Counted from the first letter of the stretch, positions 20,952 through 33,724 are shown. The stretch: 64,000 bases of DNA from Adiantum capillus-veneris (GCA_014529385.2 CM043970.1:44475279-44539278), one strand, 5' to 3'. Numbers and translations: made by a program. The notes: a model not told the origin generated them from the sequence alone.

Positions 20952-22915
20952 ACTTAAAGAGCCCCTAGCTTCTTATGACATTTAAAAGGCTTCACTTTAT
21001 TAAGGTCCACACCATGCGACTTGGCCCGTCCATAACACTAGAAATATGTGTTTGTCTGTTGAGTGGTTTACTACCCTATGGAAAAACTGATCGTGAAGGC
21101 GCTAGGGTTACCTCCCCTGCAACATAGGCGGCCTCACTGTCTCCAAAGAAGAGTCACTCCACTCATGCTGATTCTACTCATTACAAAGGATTGGTGGCCC
21201 ACCTCCCTCCTCTATATAAAGAGGTGAAGGCGCACCTCTGCCCCTCACTTAGCGTTGTTTGATGTTCTGCTAGAATCGTGTGTCTTTTTTACACTAAAGT
21301 ACGGAGCTGGCTACAACAGTAACTCAGGTTGGCCACTCTACCTAGACATATTTCTCTGTAGGTTTTTTTTAAAAAAAAAAGAGAGGAAAGGGGGCATTTT
21401 TGTAATGATGCTAGTTCTTGGTATTGTGGGTCTGCATATAGTTTTCGCTCTAAACCTGGTTATGGTCCCTATTGGACTGTGACTATATATGGTATTGCAA
21501 CATTATTTCTTTCGCTTCTCCTGGGTTTTTGGGTTAATGTTCTAATCTGTGGTTACTGTTAAAATAAGGGGTGTATAATAGTGAAAGTTGCCATTCATAA
21601 TCTCTGATTTTTTGATAGCCACTCTACGTTTACATTGGATTTTGAAAACGATAGCCACTCTACGTTTACATTGCATTTTGATAGCCACTCTACGTTTACA
21701 TTGGATTTTGAAAATGATTCTATTGCCGTTGTACTGAACCTGGCATTACTTTGTTGACTGTATGCCGAACCTACCTTGGTGGTTTAGAAAGCATTAGAAT
21801 GTTGCTCGATTTACTTGTTACTGTCGCTTCTTTTTGAGAAGCTTGACTATTAAATAGCTATGGATACTTACATGGTTTGGATTTGTTTAGTGCGCATTGA
21901 TTGGGATTGGGTGGATGATGATGTTTTTGTGTCCTACTGCACTCTGATGTTTCCTTTAAAAAAACACACACATCATTAGGATATGGTACCTTGGTGCACA
22001 CTATGGCAATTCTTGGCCTGTACTTTGGTATGGTTAGGATGATGAATAGTATTGTTTTTTCATTCACTTGGCCAGATGTTGCTCCAGTTAAAGCTTTGGT
22101 TATTGTTATGATGCTAGTACTTTAAACATAATATGTCCTTTTTTCGCAGAAAACTTCATGGATTCGGAATAAGGCCTGGTTTTTAGCAGCCCCCCTTGAT
22201 ACTTGGATGGCTTAAGTGAAGTATATGGTAAATGATGTACAAATTGAGGGATGATTTGGGGACCATTCACTATGATAGGTATCTAACGTAATAGCAAGTC
22301 CAAACGAGCTTGAGATATTTTTAAAAAAAATTGTAAATAAAACTTTTTATAAACTTCATTTGATGTAGCTTTCATAAACTGGTAAAAATGGTTGAAAAGA
22401 AAAAAAGGGGGGATTTTGACACTTGGATTAGAAGGAGTGATGACCTTCTAATCAAAATGATACTCTTTTACTAAGGAACTTTGGGATTCTTTTAAGTAAA
22501 TAAGAGAAAATATTTGCTAAAAATTAATACTTTGGACTAAAGCTTGTAAAGTTTTTTTTATAAAAGTTTGTAAGATGCACATAGATAATAACTGGTATAG
22601 TTCATTGATACCTGTAAAACACATCCAAGGCTAATTGAATTGTTGTCTTGTTTGGATGGATGCAAGTAAGGACTCTATCCCATCTTGGAAAATGTTTTTT
22701 TTTTGGCTTTAGCAAGTTGTCCGTCACACAAATTACACATACACTTACTGCAAGGGAAGTTCTTTTGTTATTTATATACTGGAATGAGGCTTCATTATTA
22801 CAAACATTGTACAAAGATAATTTTAAGGCTAAGTTGTTTTTGTACTTATCAATTTCTCTTTTGTAAACCCAGTTATCTTTTGAATGTAAAAAGTTCAGTT
22901 ATGTCTTATTACTTA
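20947..22915 (+). repeat. Left copy of captured promoter/gene fragment (inverted-repeat arm 1)
   Basis: This 1.97-kb segment recurs in inverted orientation at 26762-28658 and in part at 35655-36960. In + order it holds a conserved upstream region, a TATA box (21213-21220), a transcribed-looking leader, a T-rich intron-like stretch ending TTTTTTCGCAG near 22150 followed by ATGGATTCGGAATAA, and near 22740 a coding-like segment reading ITHTLTAREVLLLFIYWNEA. A roughly 30-35-bp unit starting GATAGCCACTCTACG is triplicated at about 21614-21717 but single in the other copies. The original gene is not recognised. Confidence 0.75.
21213..21220 (+). promoter_or_regulatory. TATA box of captured promoter, copy 1
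   Basis: TATATAAA sits in a C/T-rich context (CCTCCCTCCTC before, GAGGTGAAGG after), typical of a plant core promoter. The same box is conserved in both other copies, which supports a genuine promoter origin. Confidence 0.6.
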
Positions 22916-22926
22916 TTATAGAACAG

Positions 22927-22927
<1 letters not shown>

Positions 22928-22974
<47 letters not shown>
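22928..22974. repeat. (AC)n microsatellite
   Basis: About 23 AC units immediately follow inverted-repeat arm 1. Confidence 0.95.
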
Positions 22975-22978
<4 letters not shown>

Positions 22979-25550
22979 AGCATAGAATTGATAGAGACAA
23001 GATGTCAGAGGGTGTAAGAACATGAAAGAGAAGATGTAGATTTAATGAAGGAGTACACAACAAACATAGAATAGCTTAAGAGAGGGGAGATAGAAAATTG
23101 AGAACATCTACACAAGAAAGGATCCCAAACTCTACGGAACCTTTCTTGGAGTTGGTATTTGATATTTTGATTTATTATTGGTGCCAAATTTGGAGGCCCC
23201 TCTTTTACACTTTAGTTCCACTTTAGTTATGAGTGATACACACTAGTTATTGTATGACCCTCTTAAGGTGGGTTCTCGCTGTCCTATTTACAAAGGAGCC
23301 ATAGTGACTTATTTCTAGAATACTATGCTAGGAGAAAATGATTGAGAACTATTACTTGCTAGCGCCTCCTCGTCAACTCCCAGAGTTCCAATCTACAAAC
23401 CATCATGCACTCAATGTTAGTAAAATTCAAATAGATAGCACATAATTAACCATTAAGCCAGCTATCCCAAATGCATTTAACCACATGCAACAGGAAGGTG
23501 CCCAGTCTTATAACATCCCTCCCACGAGGGATAGCAACTGTCCTCAGTTGCTCACTAAAGAATCAACTGGACTGTTGTTAGGAGTTTTTGAGAAGAAGTG
23601 ATTGTGCATATGTACATACCCATGCATGGTGCATCGAATAAATAATTTCCTATTTTCCAGAGCCAGGTGGTTACGTGGGGCCCACATGTGTACATGTAGG
23701 ACAACGTATACATAGTGCGTCGATTTTCACTATCACCAGTACGAGTGTGTTTTTTCTATAATAATGAGGAGTTGGTAGCACATAAAACTTCTCAAGGAAG
23801 CTATCCGTGGGCCGATGACATGAGGTAAGCAGGTGCATTAGATGGCATCTAGTGCGACAGGAGGTCGAATGGGGTCAAGACTTGCACATGGATAAGTACG
23901 GACACAGCTTGGGTGTTTTCTTGTGATGATTATGCAGAAAGGTCATCATGAGGACTATATTTGTGGGCCACTTCACGTGGTTGGGGGATGCATTATTGGA
24001 AAAAGTTGAGTGCAAGGTGTGCAGATGATGCAAAAAGGTAACAAAAATGCTTGTGTGGCCAGTTTCTGGCCTGTTCGGGGTCCGTTTGAGGTCAACTAAA
24101 AGGCCAAAGGTGCCCAAGGGATAAAGTGAAGTGTGTACACTGATAAATTCGAGAGAAGACCAAAACAAACGTGGAGAGAAGAGGAGGAACAACCGCAACT
24201 CATTTTTTGCTATTTTTGGAGCTTGTTTTGGCCATCAACTGCTCATCCGAGGTCAGATTTGAGCACTTTGATATTGTAGACTGGGGTTTTTTGCCGCTCC
24301 AAAAGCAATGGCGCTGTCTATTTTTCCAAATTTCTCACTATTTTTTTGCTATTTTGGCTATGTAAGTTCCTCCTATGAGAGCGAAACCTTTGCTCAAATT
24401 TGTAGTTGTATCTGGCATATTTCATCCATATTGTGTGAGTTATTTTCCCCATTGGTGTTGGCCGAAGATCAATTGTATATAAAAATAAAAAATATTTCTC
24501 TTTTGAGCTGAGTTTTTGTGTGTGTGTGTCTTTGTGTTGAGTGGGAAAATGGATAGTCTCTCTCCTCTCACTCCATTGGTGTGTTCCTTGTCTCGGCTAG
24601 GTGGGTTGTGTAAGCCAAGTGGTGTCCCATAGTGTGTGTGTGTATTATCCCAAGAGTGTGTGTCGGGTGATCATAGAGGCATTGTGTGTGTGTTTCCATC
24701 CTGGCCCGCTCACATTCTTTTGGTGCCCCAACGGAGGATCTTCTTCGAGTACCTTAAGATTGGGAGTACAGATTGCAGATTATAGGTTACAGGTTATAGG
24801 TTACAAGTACATGTATAGGTACATGTACAGGTGATTCACACAGGTACAAGTAGCTGGAGTAGAGTGATGCTCTGGCAAGTGGGAGTCACTTGGAGTTTCC
24901 GTGGGTATGCATCATTTGGTGCATGTTTGAGTGCATTGTCTGGTATTGTACGTTACTTGTGGATACTGCCATTGTGTGCCTTTGTGGAGCCATACTTGGT
25001 TTTATTTGGCAGTCCTAGCCATTTTTGAGACTTGGTCTGTAAGATAGTCATTTTTGAGACGACTATACGGGATTTGCATAAGCTTTCCTGAGAGGGTCGT
25101 TAATGTGAGGTTTTATTGAGCTGGGGGATTCTCAAATGTGAGATCCTTTCGGTGATATAGGTGGCTGGAGCACCCTTTTTGTGACCTCGCCATAGGCTAT
25201 GTACAAGTGATTTTTACTTGATGGTTGGTTTCTATTGTTGGCAGGTTATGCATACATATACACTCTCTATTTTTGGTTTTTATTGCTCTACTTCCGAGGA
25301 AACTCTACCAAAAAATTTCCAAGTTGTGATGGCTGGATTTTTGGTCTTTTAAGCCATTTATGCTGTTATGCTGCTGAAATTTTGGCAAAATCAGAGGATA
25401 AGTTAGGTGTGCCTTCTTGGGAGCTGCATGGTTGGCTTTATTGGATGATCAAAACGGACCTCAGTTCACTTTTTTTCATTTTGCACAAAGAATCAAGAAA
25501 ATTCCTGATGGGGGAGTTTTTGCCTCTTCCCCTAGTGTAGCTACGAGATT
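22975..25550. other. Spacer between inverted arms, no recognised gene
   Basis: No frame has a known motif. Near 24770-24845 there is an imperfect short tandem repeat built from GATTATAGGTTACAG and GGTACATGTACAGG variants. GT-rich runs lie at about 24510-24690. Confidence 0.4.
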
Positions 25551-25559
25551 TACCCCAGT

Positions 25560-26790
25560 TAGAGGAAGACTCTAGGAGTTAAGAAAGAAGTGAAAGAGTT
25601 GGGAGTAGTAAGATAATTGGGTCTCTTAAGAGCGGCTTGAGTAAGCTAGTGATGATCTTTACACCTTTGTAGTTGGCATAAGTAGTTAGGTAGATTCCAT
25701 GTTCATCAGATTTCAATTCCTTTAAGATATCCATCATTAGCCCATGAAAGATGTTAAAGGCAAATAAGAGAGAGGTGAAAATCCACGAGCTTTTCAGGGA
25801 AGAGTAGGTCAAGATGGTTGAGAGTAAACCAAATGGCATGATTGAACCACATGATGTTGGATTCACAAGAAGCTTTAGGGTCAAGAAATCTGCAGGCGCA
25901 TTTAATATAAGGTTGAAAAACATTCCAAATGGATTCGGTGTAGAAGTCTGGGTTGCTTTTATAAAACTCCATGTTCCCTTTTGTATGAATGTAGAGGCCA
26001 GTATTGGAAGGGCATTTAGAATGTTCAATGAGATTGAGGTTAAAGGGGGCTTTGATGAGTTCTCCTTTGTCAAGGAATTGTCCACCTTCTAAGATTTTGA
26101 GTCTCCAGTCCTCAATAGTGGAGGCTAGGAGGTTGGCAAGGTAAACCAGGTTTCACTTAAAATAGGTGCTAAGAAAGCTTTACTGCGTAGGACCCAAAGC
26201 TGATGGTCCATCCCAAAAGGCTCAATTTCATTCTGTCTAATTGGTAAGAAAGGAAAAACTTTAGAGATTTTTGGCACCATTTCCAAAAGGTTGGAGTCAT
26301 TAAGGAACAAAAAATACTCTGGAAATCTTTGACGGCTTCAAGCTTTGCACTATCCCTATAAAAGGTACCATCAGTTTCTGGGATAACAGGGGTGGCCGGG
26401 GCAATGATAAAAGAAGGATTGAGGCCTCATTATTTCTTCAAAAAGTTAGATAGATCCGAACCAGAAGAAGAGAATAGAGAAATTTCCTTTTGGTATTGTA
26501 TAGAGAGTATGGGAAGTTGGGCTATGTACTGAGAAATCAAATTTACCCCTTCCTTGGAGTCTTTGTCTAAGGTAACCAGAACTTTGACCCAATCATTAAA
26601 TGACAACATGTGTAAGATAGACATTTTTTCCTCTCACGCTAGAGCTGAGTCATATATTAGTTGAGATGCATCCAAATTGTTAATACATCTGAGGACAAGA
26701 GATGTGGCCATAGAGAGGGGCTCAAGGGTTAATTCAAATCCTTGTGAAAGAGCAAGGGTCGGCAATAAGACATAATTCAACTTTTTGCAT
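25560..26790 (-). pseudogene. Downstream exons of the captured gene (unrecognised protein)
   Basis: Continuing leftward from arm 2, the minus strand reads VLLPTLALSQGFELTLEPLS, MATSLVLRCINNLDASQLIY, then (26624-26430) MLSFNDWVKVLVTLDKDSKE and GVNLISQYIAQLPILSI. Further on it reads KLEAVKDFQSIFCSLMTPTF and WKWCQKSLKFFLSYQLDRMK, then EDWRLKILEGGQFLDKGELI and CESNIMWFNHAIWFTLNHLD (about 26117-25750). The segments are hydrophilic/hydrophobic balanced and read like exons of one helical protein broken by introns or indels. I do not recognise the family. A longer 168-codon frame on the same strand (26085-25579) overlaps the last part in another frame. It has a Leu/Ser/Pro-rich composition and is probably a shadow. 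Confidence 0.4.
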
Positions 26791-28656
26791 TCAAAAGACA
26801 GTTGGCTTTAGAAAAGAGGAACTGATAAGTACAAAAACAACTCAGCCTTAGAATTATCTTTGTACAATTTTTGTAAGAATGAAGCCTCATTCCAGTATAT
26901 AAATAACAGAAGAACTTCCCTTGCAGTAAGTGTATGTGTAATCTCTGATGGATAACTTGCTAAAGCCAAAAAAAAACTTTTCCAAGATAGGATAGAGTCC
27001 TTACCTGCATCCATCCAAACAAAACAACAATTCAATTAGCCTTGGATGTGTTTTACAGGTATCAATGGACTATACTAGTTGTTATCCATGTCCATCTTAC
27101 AAACTTTAAAAAAAAAAAAAACCTTTACAAGCTTTAATCCAAAGTATTAAATTTTAACAAGTATTGTCTCTTATTTACTTAAAAGAATCCCAAAGTTCCT
27201 TAGTAAAAGAGTATCATTTTGATTAGAAGGTCATCACTCCTTCTAATCCAAGTGTCAAAATCCCCCCATTTTTTCTATTCAAGCGTTTTTACCAGTTTAT
27301 AAAAGCTACATCAAATGAAGTTGATAAAAAGTTTAATTTACTTTTTTTTTTAAAAAATCTCAATCTCGTTTGGACTTGCTATTACGTTAGATACCTATCA
27401 TAGTGAATGGTCCCCAAATCATCCCTCAATTTGTACATCATTTACCATATACTTCAATTAGGCCATCCAAGTATCAAGGGGGGCTGCTAAAAACCAGGCC
27501 TTATTCCGAATCCATGAAGTTTTCTATGAAAAAAGGACATATTATGTTTAAAGTACTAGCATCATAACAATAACCAACGCTATAACTGGAGCAACATCTG
27601 GCCAAGTGAATGAAAAAACAATACTATTCATCATCCTAACCATACCAAAGTACAGGCCAAGAATTGCCATAGTGTGCACCCGGGTACCATATCCTAATGA
27701 TGTGTGTGTTTTTTTAAAGGAAAAATCAAAGTGCAGTAGGACACAAAACCATCATCATCCACCCAATCCCAATCAGTGCGCAGTAAACACCTCCAAACCA
27801 TGTAAGTATCCATAGCTATTTAATAGTCAAGCTTCTCAAAAAGAAGCGACACTAACAAGTAAATCGAGTAGCATTCTGATGCTTTCTAAACCACCAATGT
27901 AGGTTTGGTATACGGTCAACAGAGTAATGCCAGGTTCAGTACAGCGGCAGTAGAATCGTTTTCAAAAGCCAATATAAACGTAGAGTAGCTATCAAAAAAT
28001 AAGAGATTATGAATGGTAACTTTCAGTATTACACACCCATTATTTGAACAATAACCACAGAGGAAAACAGTAACCCAAAAACCCAGTGGAAGGGAAAAAA
28101 ATCACGCTGCAATACCATATATAGTCACAGTCCAACAGGAACCATAACCAAGTTCAAAGTGAAAACTATATGCAGACCCACAATACCAAAAACTAGCATC
28201 ATTACAAAAATGCCTCCTTTCCTCTCTTTTTTAAAAAAGAAACGTGCAACGAAATATGTGTAGGCAGAGTGGCCAACCTGAGTTACTATTGTAGCGAGCT
28301 CCATATTCTAGTGTAGAAAAGACACACGATTCTAGCAGAACATCAAACAACGCTAAGTGAGGGGCAGAAGTGCGTCCTAACCTCTTTATATAGAGGAGGG
28401 AGGTGGGCCACCAATCCTTTGTAATGAGCAGAATCGGCATGAGTGGAGTGACTCTTCTTTGGAGACAGCGAGCCGCCTATGTTGCAAGGGAGGTAACCCT
28501 AGCGCCTTCATGGCCAATTTTTCCATAGGATAGTAAACCACTCAAAATACAAACACGTATTTCCAGTGTTATGGATGGGCCAAGTCCCATGGTGTGGACC
28601 TTAATAAAGTGAATCTTTTTAAATATCATAATAAGCTAGGGGCTCTTCAAGTATTA

Positions 28657-28658
<2 letters not shown>
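26762..28658 (-). repeat. Right copy of captured promoter/gene fragment (inverted-repeat arm 2)
   Basis: This is the reverse-complement counterpart of 20947-22915, matching from the TATA region to a conserved coding-like segment (27035-26808) that reads SEITHTLTAREVLLLFIYWN and EASFLQKLYKDNSKAELFLY. Landmarks in both arms include TTGGATTAGAAGGAGTGATG, CTTTGGGATTCTTTTAAG and the promoter block. The orientation is tail-to-tail with copy 1. Unlike copy 1, this copy continues into further exon-like sequence (26790-25560), so it is the fuller copy. Confidence 0.75.
28385..28392 (-). promoter_or_regulatory. TATA box of captured promoter, copy 2
   Basis: TTTATATA on + reads TATATAAA on minus, within the same CCTCCTC...GAGG context as copy 1. 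Confidence 0.55.

Positions 28659-28712
<54 letters not shown>
28659..28712. repeat. (GT)n microsatellite
   Basis: About 27 GT units lie at the right edge of arm 2. The equivalent (GT)n tract in the duplicated copy is the insertion site of the chromovirus. Confidence 0.95.
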
Positions 28713-28714
<2 letters not shown>

Positions 28715-28986
28715 ACGCTTGGAAATTGGGGAAAGAGGTTGAGAGGTTGATGGTGAAGGTTGTGAGCAAGTGTTGAATTGTTTTCAGCAACCGGTCTCCC
28801 CCCTTCCTCCCAACAATGCCTTCTATAGAATCTTGTAAAAGGAACAGCAATGCAAAGGCACCAAAACAGTATGCAACTTTGGTGTTAGGTACTTATAGTA
28901 GCCAATCTATCAAAAAAAATCATAGTGTTGGACTTTTGATTATAAAGCACTGGAAAACAAATCAAGCTAGTGTGTAGCACTACATC

Positions 28987-29033
<47 letters not shown>

Positions 29034-29575
29034 AGTAGTAGACATGACAACAGTGTGTGTGTGTGTGTGTGTGTGTGTGCATGCATAGGCACACATGGGT
29101 CCTCCAAACATAGAGAAGAGGGAGACAAATCTCCTTGACATTGGACACGAGAGTAGAGGTGGAGGTGTGTGCGTGCACATACATACACACTCATAGGGAG
29201 GCAAAAGGCCATCTAGGAGCTCCAGAAACACACAAAAAACGTTTTTGCATCTCTAAGCATCAAAGAGTGTAAGGGAGAGATCCTGAGTAGAGAGGGTGCA
29301 CACATGCATCTACAACCATCGATAGTGGAACCAGACACTCTCTACTCAACCAGAGGCACTCTGGTTGAGTAGACTCACCAGACACCCTATGATGCCAGAG
29401 GCACTCTTGCATCATAGGGTGTGACCTTCGAGCCCACAGGAGTCCATCACACCAGTTGGCAACCCTCATAGCAGCTCCACCTATCCGTAGTAGCTCACAA
29501 TTTGATGTAGCCTTTATGGGAAGGCACTCAGTTTCATCAGCATCAGTCTCCTAGAGACTCTATTTGACTCCATTC

Positions 29576-29812
29576 CTATCCAATTGTGGGAGTAGACATC
29601 AACCCCATCATCTTCTTGGCATCATAATTTTGAATTCTTGGCGAGCATCCAGCTCGATGATGGAAGATGGAATCGGCATCTTCTTCCCATCTTTTACATA
29701 AAAGAAGAGCAATCTGTCTCTCCTCTAGAATAGCCTCACCATCTGGTCTCCTCCCAATCTCATCCAAAGCGGTTTTGATTATGGTTTCTCTCTGGCATCC
29801 CAACCTCAACAT
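29576..29812 (-). CDS. Hypothetical 78-aa ORF conserved in both segment copies
   Basis: The frame reads ETIIKTALDEIGRRPDGEAI, LEERQIALLLCKRWEEDADS and IFHHRAGCSPRIQNYDAKKM. It is kept open in copy B (44232-43987) despite substitutions there, and the two proteins align end to end after the first few residues. It may be an exon fragment. Upstream minus-strand sequence reads GSICTPMCVKTPLIGDA, suggesting a longer original gene. The family is unknown. Confidence 0.35.
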   Translation of the reverse strand: MLRLGCQRETIIKTALDEIGRRPDGEAILEERQIALLLCKRWEEDADSIFHHRAGCSPRIQNYDAKKMMGLMSTPTIG

Positions 29813-30522
29813 TGAGAAATGTCGGTCACCTTTGAGCAGATCTCACAGATATCTAGAGAGTTTGGCATCACCGATGAGCGGTGTTTTGACACACATAGGA
29901 GTGCATATTGATCCATTCCGACTATGTGCTTCAAAGACTATTTGTCTTTGATTGTGAGCATTTAGGATAATATCTAGGATATTCTCTCGTAATAACTATG
30001 TATATCATTTTCCATAATCCCAAAATCATATTACTCAATCTACCACCCATTTGTAATGCATGGCTAATGGGTAAGTAGAGTGCAACACATCACCATGCCT
30101 TATATTTGAATACATTTGATAGGTTACACAAGACTCCACATGTTGAGATTTATCTTTGTACATTCCCTTTTACCAATGCCATACACCTCAATGACCAACC
30201 CATATACAGTGACTACGTGATGTTGGAATTAGGGTTGCAAAGAAACACACATAGGTTGGAGAAGACAAAGGAAGATAAAGGCACACAAGAGAGAGTGTGT
30301 TACTTGGTGTGCAATGGAAAGATAGATAACCCTAGAGTGATGGGCATTTATACAATGCACAGGAGAAAAAACCTCCTAAAGAAGGAAAAAATGCCCGGGC
30401 GGTCCTAGTGTGTTCACACACATCACTACCACATGCATATGGTAACAAATCCCCCCTGGAGTGATGCGGTGAACGAGAGCTAGCACATGAGTAAAGGGAA
30501 GTGCCATGCTCTGAGGACATGA

Positions 30523-32585
30523 TCAGTCCACAAAGGGGAGTAGGCCCAAAGCTTTGCGGAAAGCTTCGAGCTTCTCACAAGACAATGCCTTTGTGAAAAG
30601 ATCTGCAAGGTTGTCATGTGTTGGGACATAAGCCAAGCTGATCTCTCCTGCTGAGAGTCTCTCACTGACATAGCGGCAATGCACCTCAATGTACTTTGTG
30701 CGAGCATGAAAAACTGGGTTCCTCGCAATCGCCAATGCGCTCTGACTGTCAGTGTAAATAGTGTTGGTAGTTTCCTGTCCAACACCCAAATCAGCCATAA
30801 GGCGTCTGCGCCATACACACTCAACCGTAGTTGTGAAGAGTGTACTCAGCCTCACAACTCGAAGTGGTCAGAGTAGGTAGCTTCTTGCTCAACCATGATA
30901 TACATGAACTTCCAAGCATGAAACAAAGAAACACTTGTGGACACTCGCGTGTCAAAACAACCAGCCCAATCTGAGTTCAAAAAAGCATGTAAATCTGGCG
31001 GCAATGATCCCCCCTTGGGATAAAACAAGCCAAGATGTAAAGTGCCACTAAGGTAGCAAAAAATCCTCTTGACAGACTGCCAATGCTTAGACCCTCGGCT
31101 ATGCATAAATTTGCCGACCTGTGAGACTGCAAACTGAATATATGGCCTCGTGTTGCATACATAAATGAGGCAGCCAAGAGCAGTTTGGTTAAGAGTGACA
31201 TCAGCAGGATCGCCAGCATCATGTAGACTCAACTTCAAACCTGTTTCCATGGGAGTGGCAATAGGTTTGCAATCCTCAAGTCCAAACTTATATAGCAATG
31301 TCTCTATGTAATTTTTCTGACACAAGGCAATACCACCATCACACTGCTTAAACTGTATGCCCAAATAATGATGCAACAACCCCAAATCTTTCATCTTGAA
31401 AGTAGCATTCAAATCAACCTTAAATTCAGCAATGTGTCTCTCATTTGGTCCAGTGATCAGCAAATCATCTATATAAAGAACCAGAATGAGAAGTACATCA
31501 CCGTCACGCTTTACGTACAATGTGCTTTCTATTGGACTGTTACAAAAGCCTTGTTTGACCAAATGAGTGTTAACTTTCTCATACCAAGCACGAGGAGATT
31601 GCTTCAACCCATACAAATCCTTGTTACATTTGCACTCCGAGTCTTGTCCTTTCTTGACAAGACCGCGAGGCTGCGTTACATAAACTTTCTCAAATATGTC
31701 ACCATTCAAGAAAGCAGTAACAATGTCTGATTGATGTACATCCCAACCAAAATGAGCTGCCAATGCACATAGAAAACGCATAGTAGTTATACAACAAGTG
31801 GGAGCAAAGGTCTCTTCATAATCTATGCCTTTTTGCTGTGCATAACCCTTTGCAACAAGTCGAGCCTTATGGTGGTCGATCTCACCATCCGGCTTGCGTT
31901 TCAACTTGTAAACCCACTTCGTACCAATGGCCTTTTTGCCAAGAGGCAAATCACATAAAGTCTATGTGTCATTTTCTATAAGTGCATCATATTCTGATTT
32001 CATGGCAGCCATCCAATTTTCTAAATTCTCTGCTTCATCAAAAGACAGAGGCTCCTCAACATCATGTAAGCTAGACACAACCAAACCATAACAATCTGAT
32101 GCATAAGATGCATGGTGAGAGCCTGAACGAGTAAGAGTAGACAAAGGTGTATCCAATTTACTGTCACGCAAAGTGTGCACCAGCCATTTTGGCATACCTC
32201 TAGCCTGCTCATTTTCAGCCCTTTCCTCATCAAGTACATCATGTACATCTACATCAGTAATAGGCTGATCTAAAACATTTTCAGAAACCCCTATAGGCTG
32301 TACATTTGCCTCATTGGAACTTACATTCGTATTTCCACCACTGAAAAGAGGCAACAAAGTGTCATAAATTTCCTGTGAGCTTACATTATTGTCTGTAGTA
32401 CACGGCAGCAAGGGCTGAACAGAATCTTCCACGAACACTACATCCCGTGAAATCTGAATACGTTTTGTTTGTGGATGATACAACCTGTAACCTTTGCTTT
32501 CATCACTATAACCAACAAAATAACATTTGACAGCCTTATCATCCAATTTTCTTCGTTGTGTTTGTGGCACCAAAGCATATGCCAA
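30523..32585 (-). pseudogene. Copia reverse transcriptase and RNase H region
   Basis: The long frame at 31949-30852 reads ALGTKWVYKLKRKPDGEI-type opening (GTKWVYKLKRKPDG), HQSDIVTAFLNGDIFEKVYV, LYGLKQSPRAWYEKV and the catalytic VLYIDDLLITG. After a shift the RNase H reads YTDSQSALAIARNPVFHART and YVPTHDNLADLFTKAL. The upstream frame (32585-31962) is the linker, with VKCYFVGYSDESKGYRLY. The RT catalytic pair DD is intact. Confidence 0.85.
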
Positions 32586-33724
32586 ACAGCCAAAAACACA
32601 ATAGAAGGCTTTCTATCATGCCATGCTTCATATGGAGTAATAGACTGCAAAGCTTTTGTAGGAAACCTTTTTAGTACATAAGTGGCACACATGATGACCT
32701 CAAGCCAAAAAGAATGCGGCAAAGCTTGACTTTTTACCATACATCGTGCCATTTCTGTAAGTGACATGTTTTTCCTCTCAGCAACACCATTTTGCTGAGG
32801 TGTATAAGGCATTGTACATTGATGTTTTATCCCACGACTAGCCAGAAATGCATTGAATTCATGAGACGTATACTTCCCCCCCTCGATCGAAATGGAGAGT
32901 GCCCATAGTGCATTTCGAGACATTTTCAATCATAGCCAGAAATTGTTTGAAGCTCATAAAAACTTCGGACTTCGCGTTAAGCAGAAATACCCATGCACGC
33001 CTAGAGTAATCATCAATGACAGTCACAAAATAAACGTAATTGCCCAAGTACGAAGTTTGCATGGGCCCACAAACATCGCTATGCACAAGCTGCAATTTGC
33101 ATGTGGCCCGAACTGAACCATCCTTTGGAAACTTAGAACGCTACATCTTACCCAAAATATAGCCTTCACAAACATGTTTGGCAGGTGCTTCAAGAGGCGG
33201 CAAAGAAGCAACCATATCAGATTTCTGCAAACATAGCAAACTGTCAAAATTCAGATGATCAAAACGTGCATGCCAAAGTTTTGCATCTGAAATAGCCCTT
33301 GAATATGCAACTGCGTTTGCAAAATTTTGTCCACACTTGTCATACAAAGTGATCTTATACAGCCCACGGCACAAAAGCCTAGATGCAATGATTTTGTCAC
33401 CAAAACTGAGATCATGAATTGTACATATGTCATCCACAAATTGACTACAAGTCCAAGTCTAGCAAGTGCAGATACAGACAAAAGATTCTTCTTGATCCCA
33501 GGTACATAAAGTGCATCAACAAATGTGAAAGAACTGCCATTAGCAGCAGTAAGCACAATCTTTCCAACTCCCTGAACCGGATAAGAGGCATTGTTGGCAC
33601 AAGTGACTGAATTCCCATGAGGGACAGACTTGAGAGAGGTGAACAATTCACGATGTGAGGTAATGTGCTTTGTAGCACCACTCTTGAAAACCACACATAT
33701 GAATCTGCAACAACTGACATACAT
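32438..33724 (-). pseudogene. Copia protease and integrase region
   Basis: The protease keeps SGATKHITSHRELF but the catalytic Asp position reads Lys (FKSGATKH), followed by LYVPGIKKNLLSVSALARLG. Integrase pieces include LWHARFDHLNFDSLLCLQ (HHCC zinc region), HSDVCGPM and VTVIDDYSRRAWVFLL with catalytic Asp, HFDRGGEVYVS (expected D-N-G-x-E region, altered) and YTPQQNGVAERKN. At least three frameshifts separate the pieces. Confidence 0.8.

Larger units (their letters stand above)
27340..29990. repeat. Segmental repeat unit, copy A
   Basis: The 2.65-kb segment matches 35655-36968 joined to 43155-44395. Shared landmarks include the promoter block, (GT)n, (GA)n near 28988, a second (GT)n near 29053, GGTGTGACCTTCGAGC and ATTTAGGATAATATCTAGG at the right end. 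The copies diverge right after GATATTCTCT here and GATATTATGC in copy B, marking the boundary. Confidence 0.8.

Noticed and set aside
25579-26085. 168-codon minus-strand ORF as a membrane protein
   Set aside because: Its Leu/Ser/Pro-rich composition overlaps a different minus-strand frame with more protein-like content and sequence order matching neighbouring exon-like pieces. It is likely a shadow frame.
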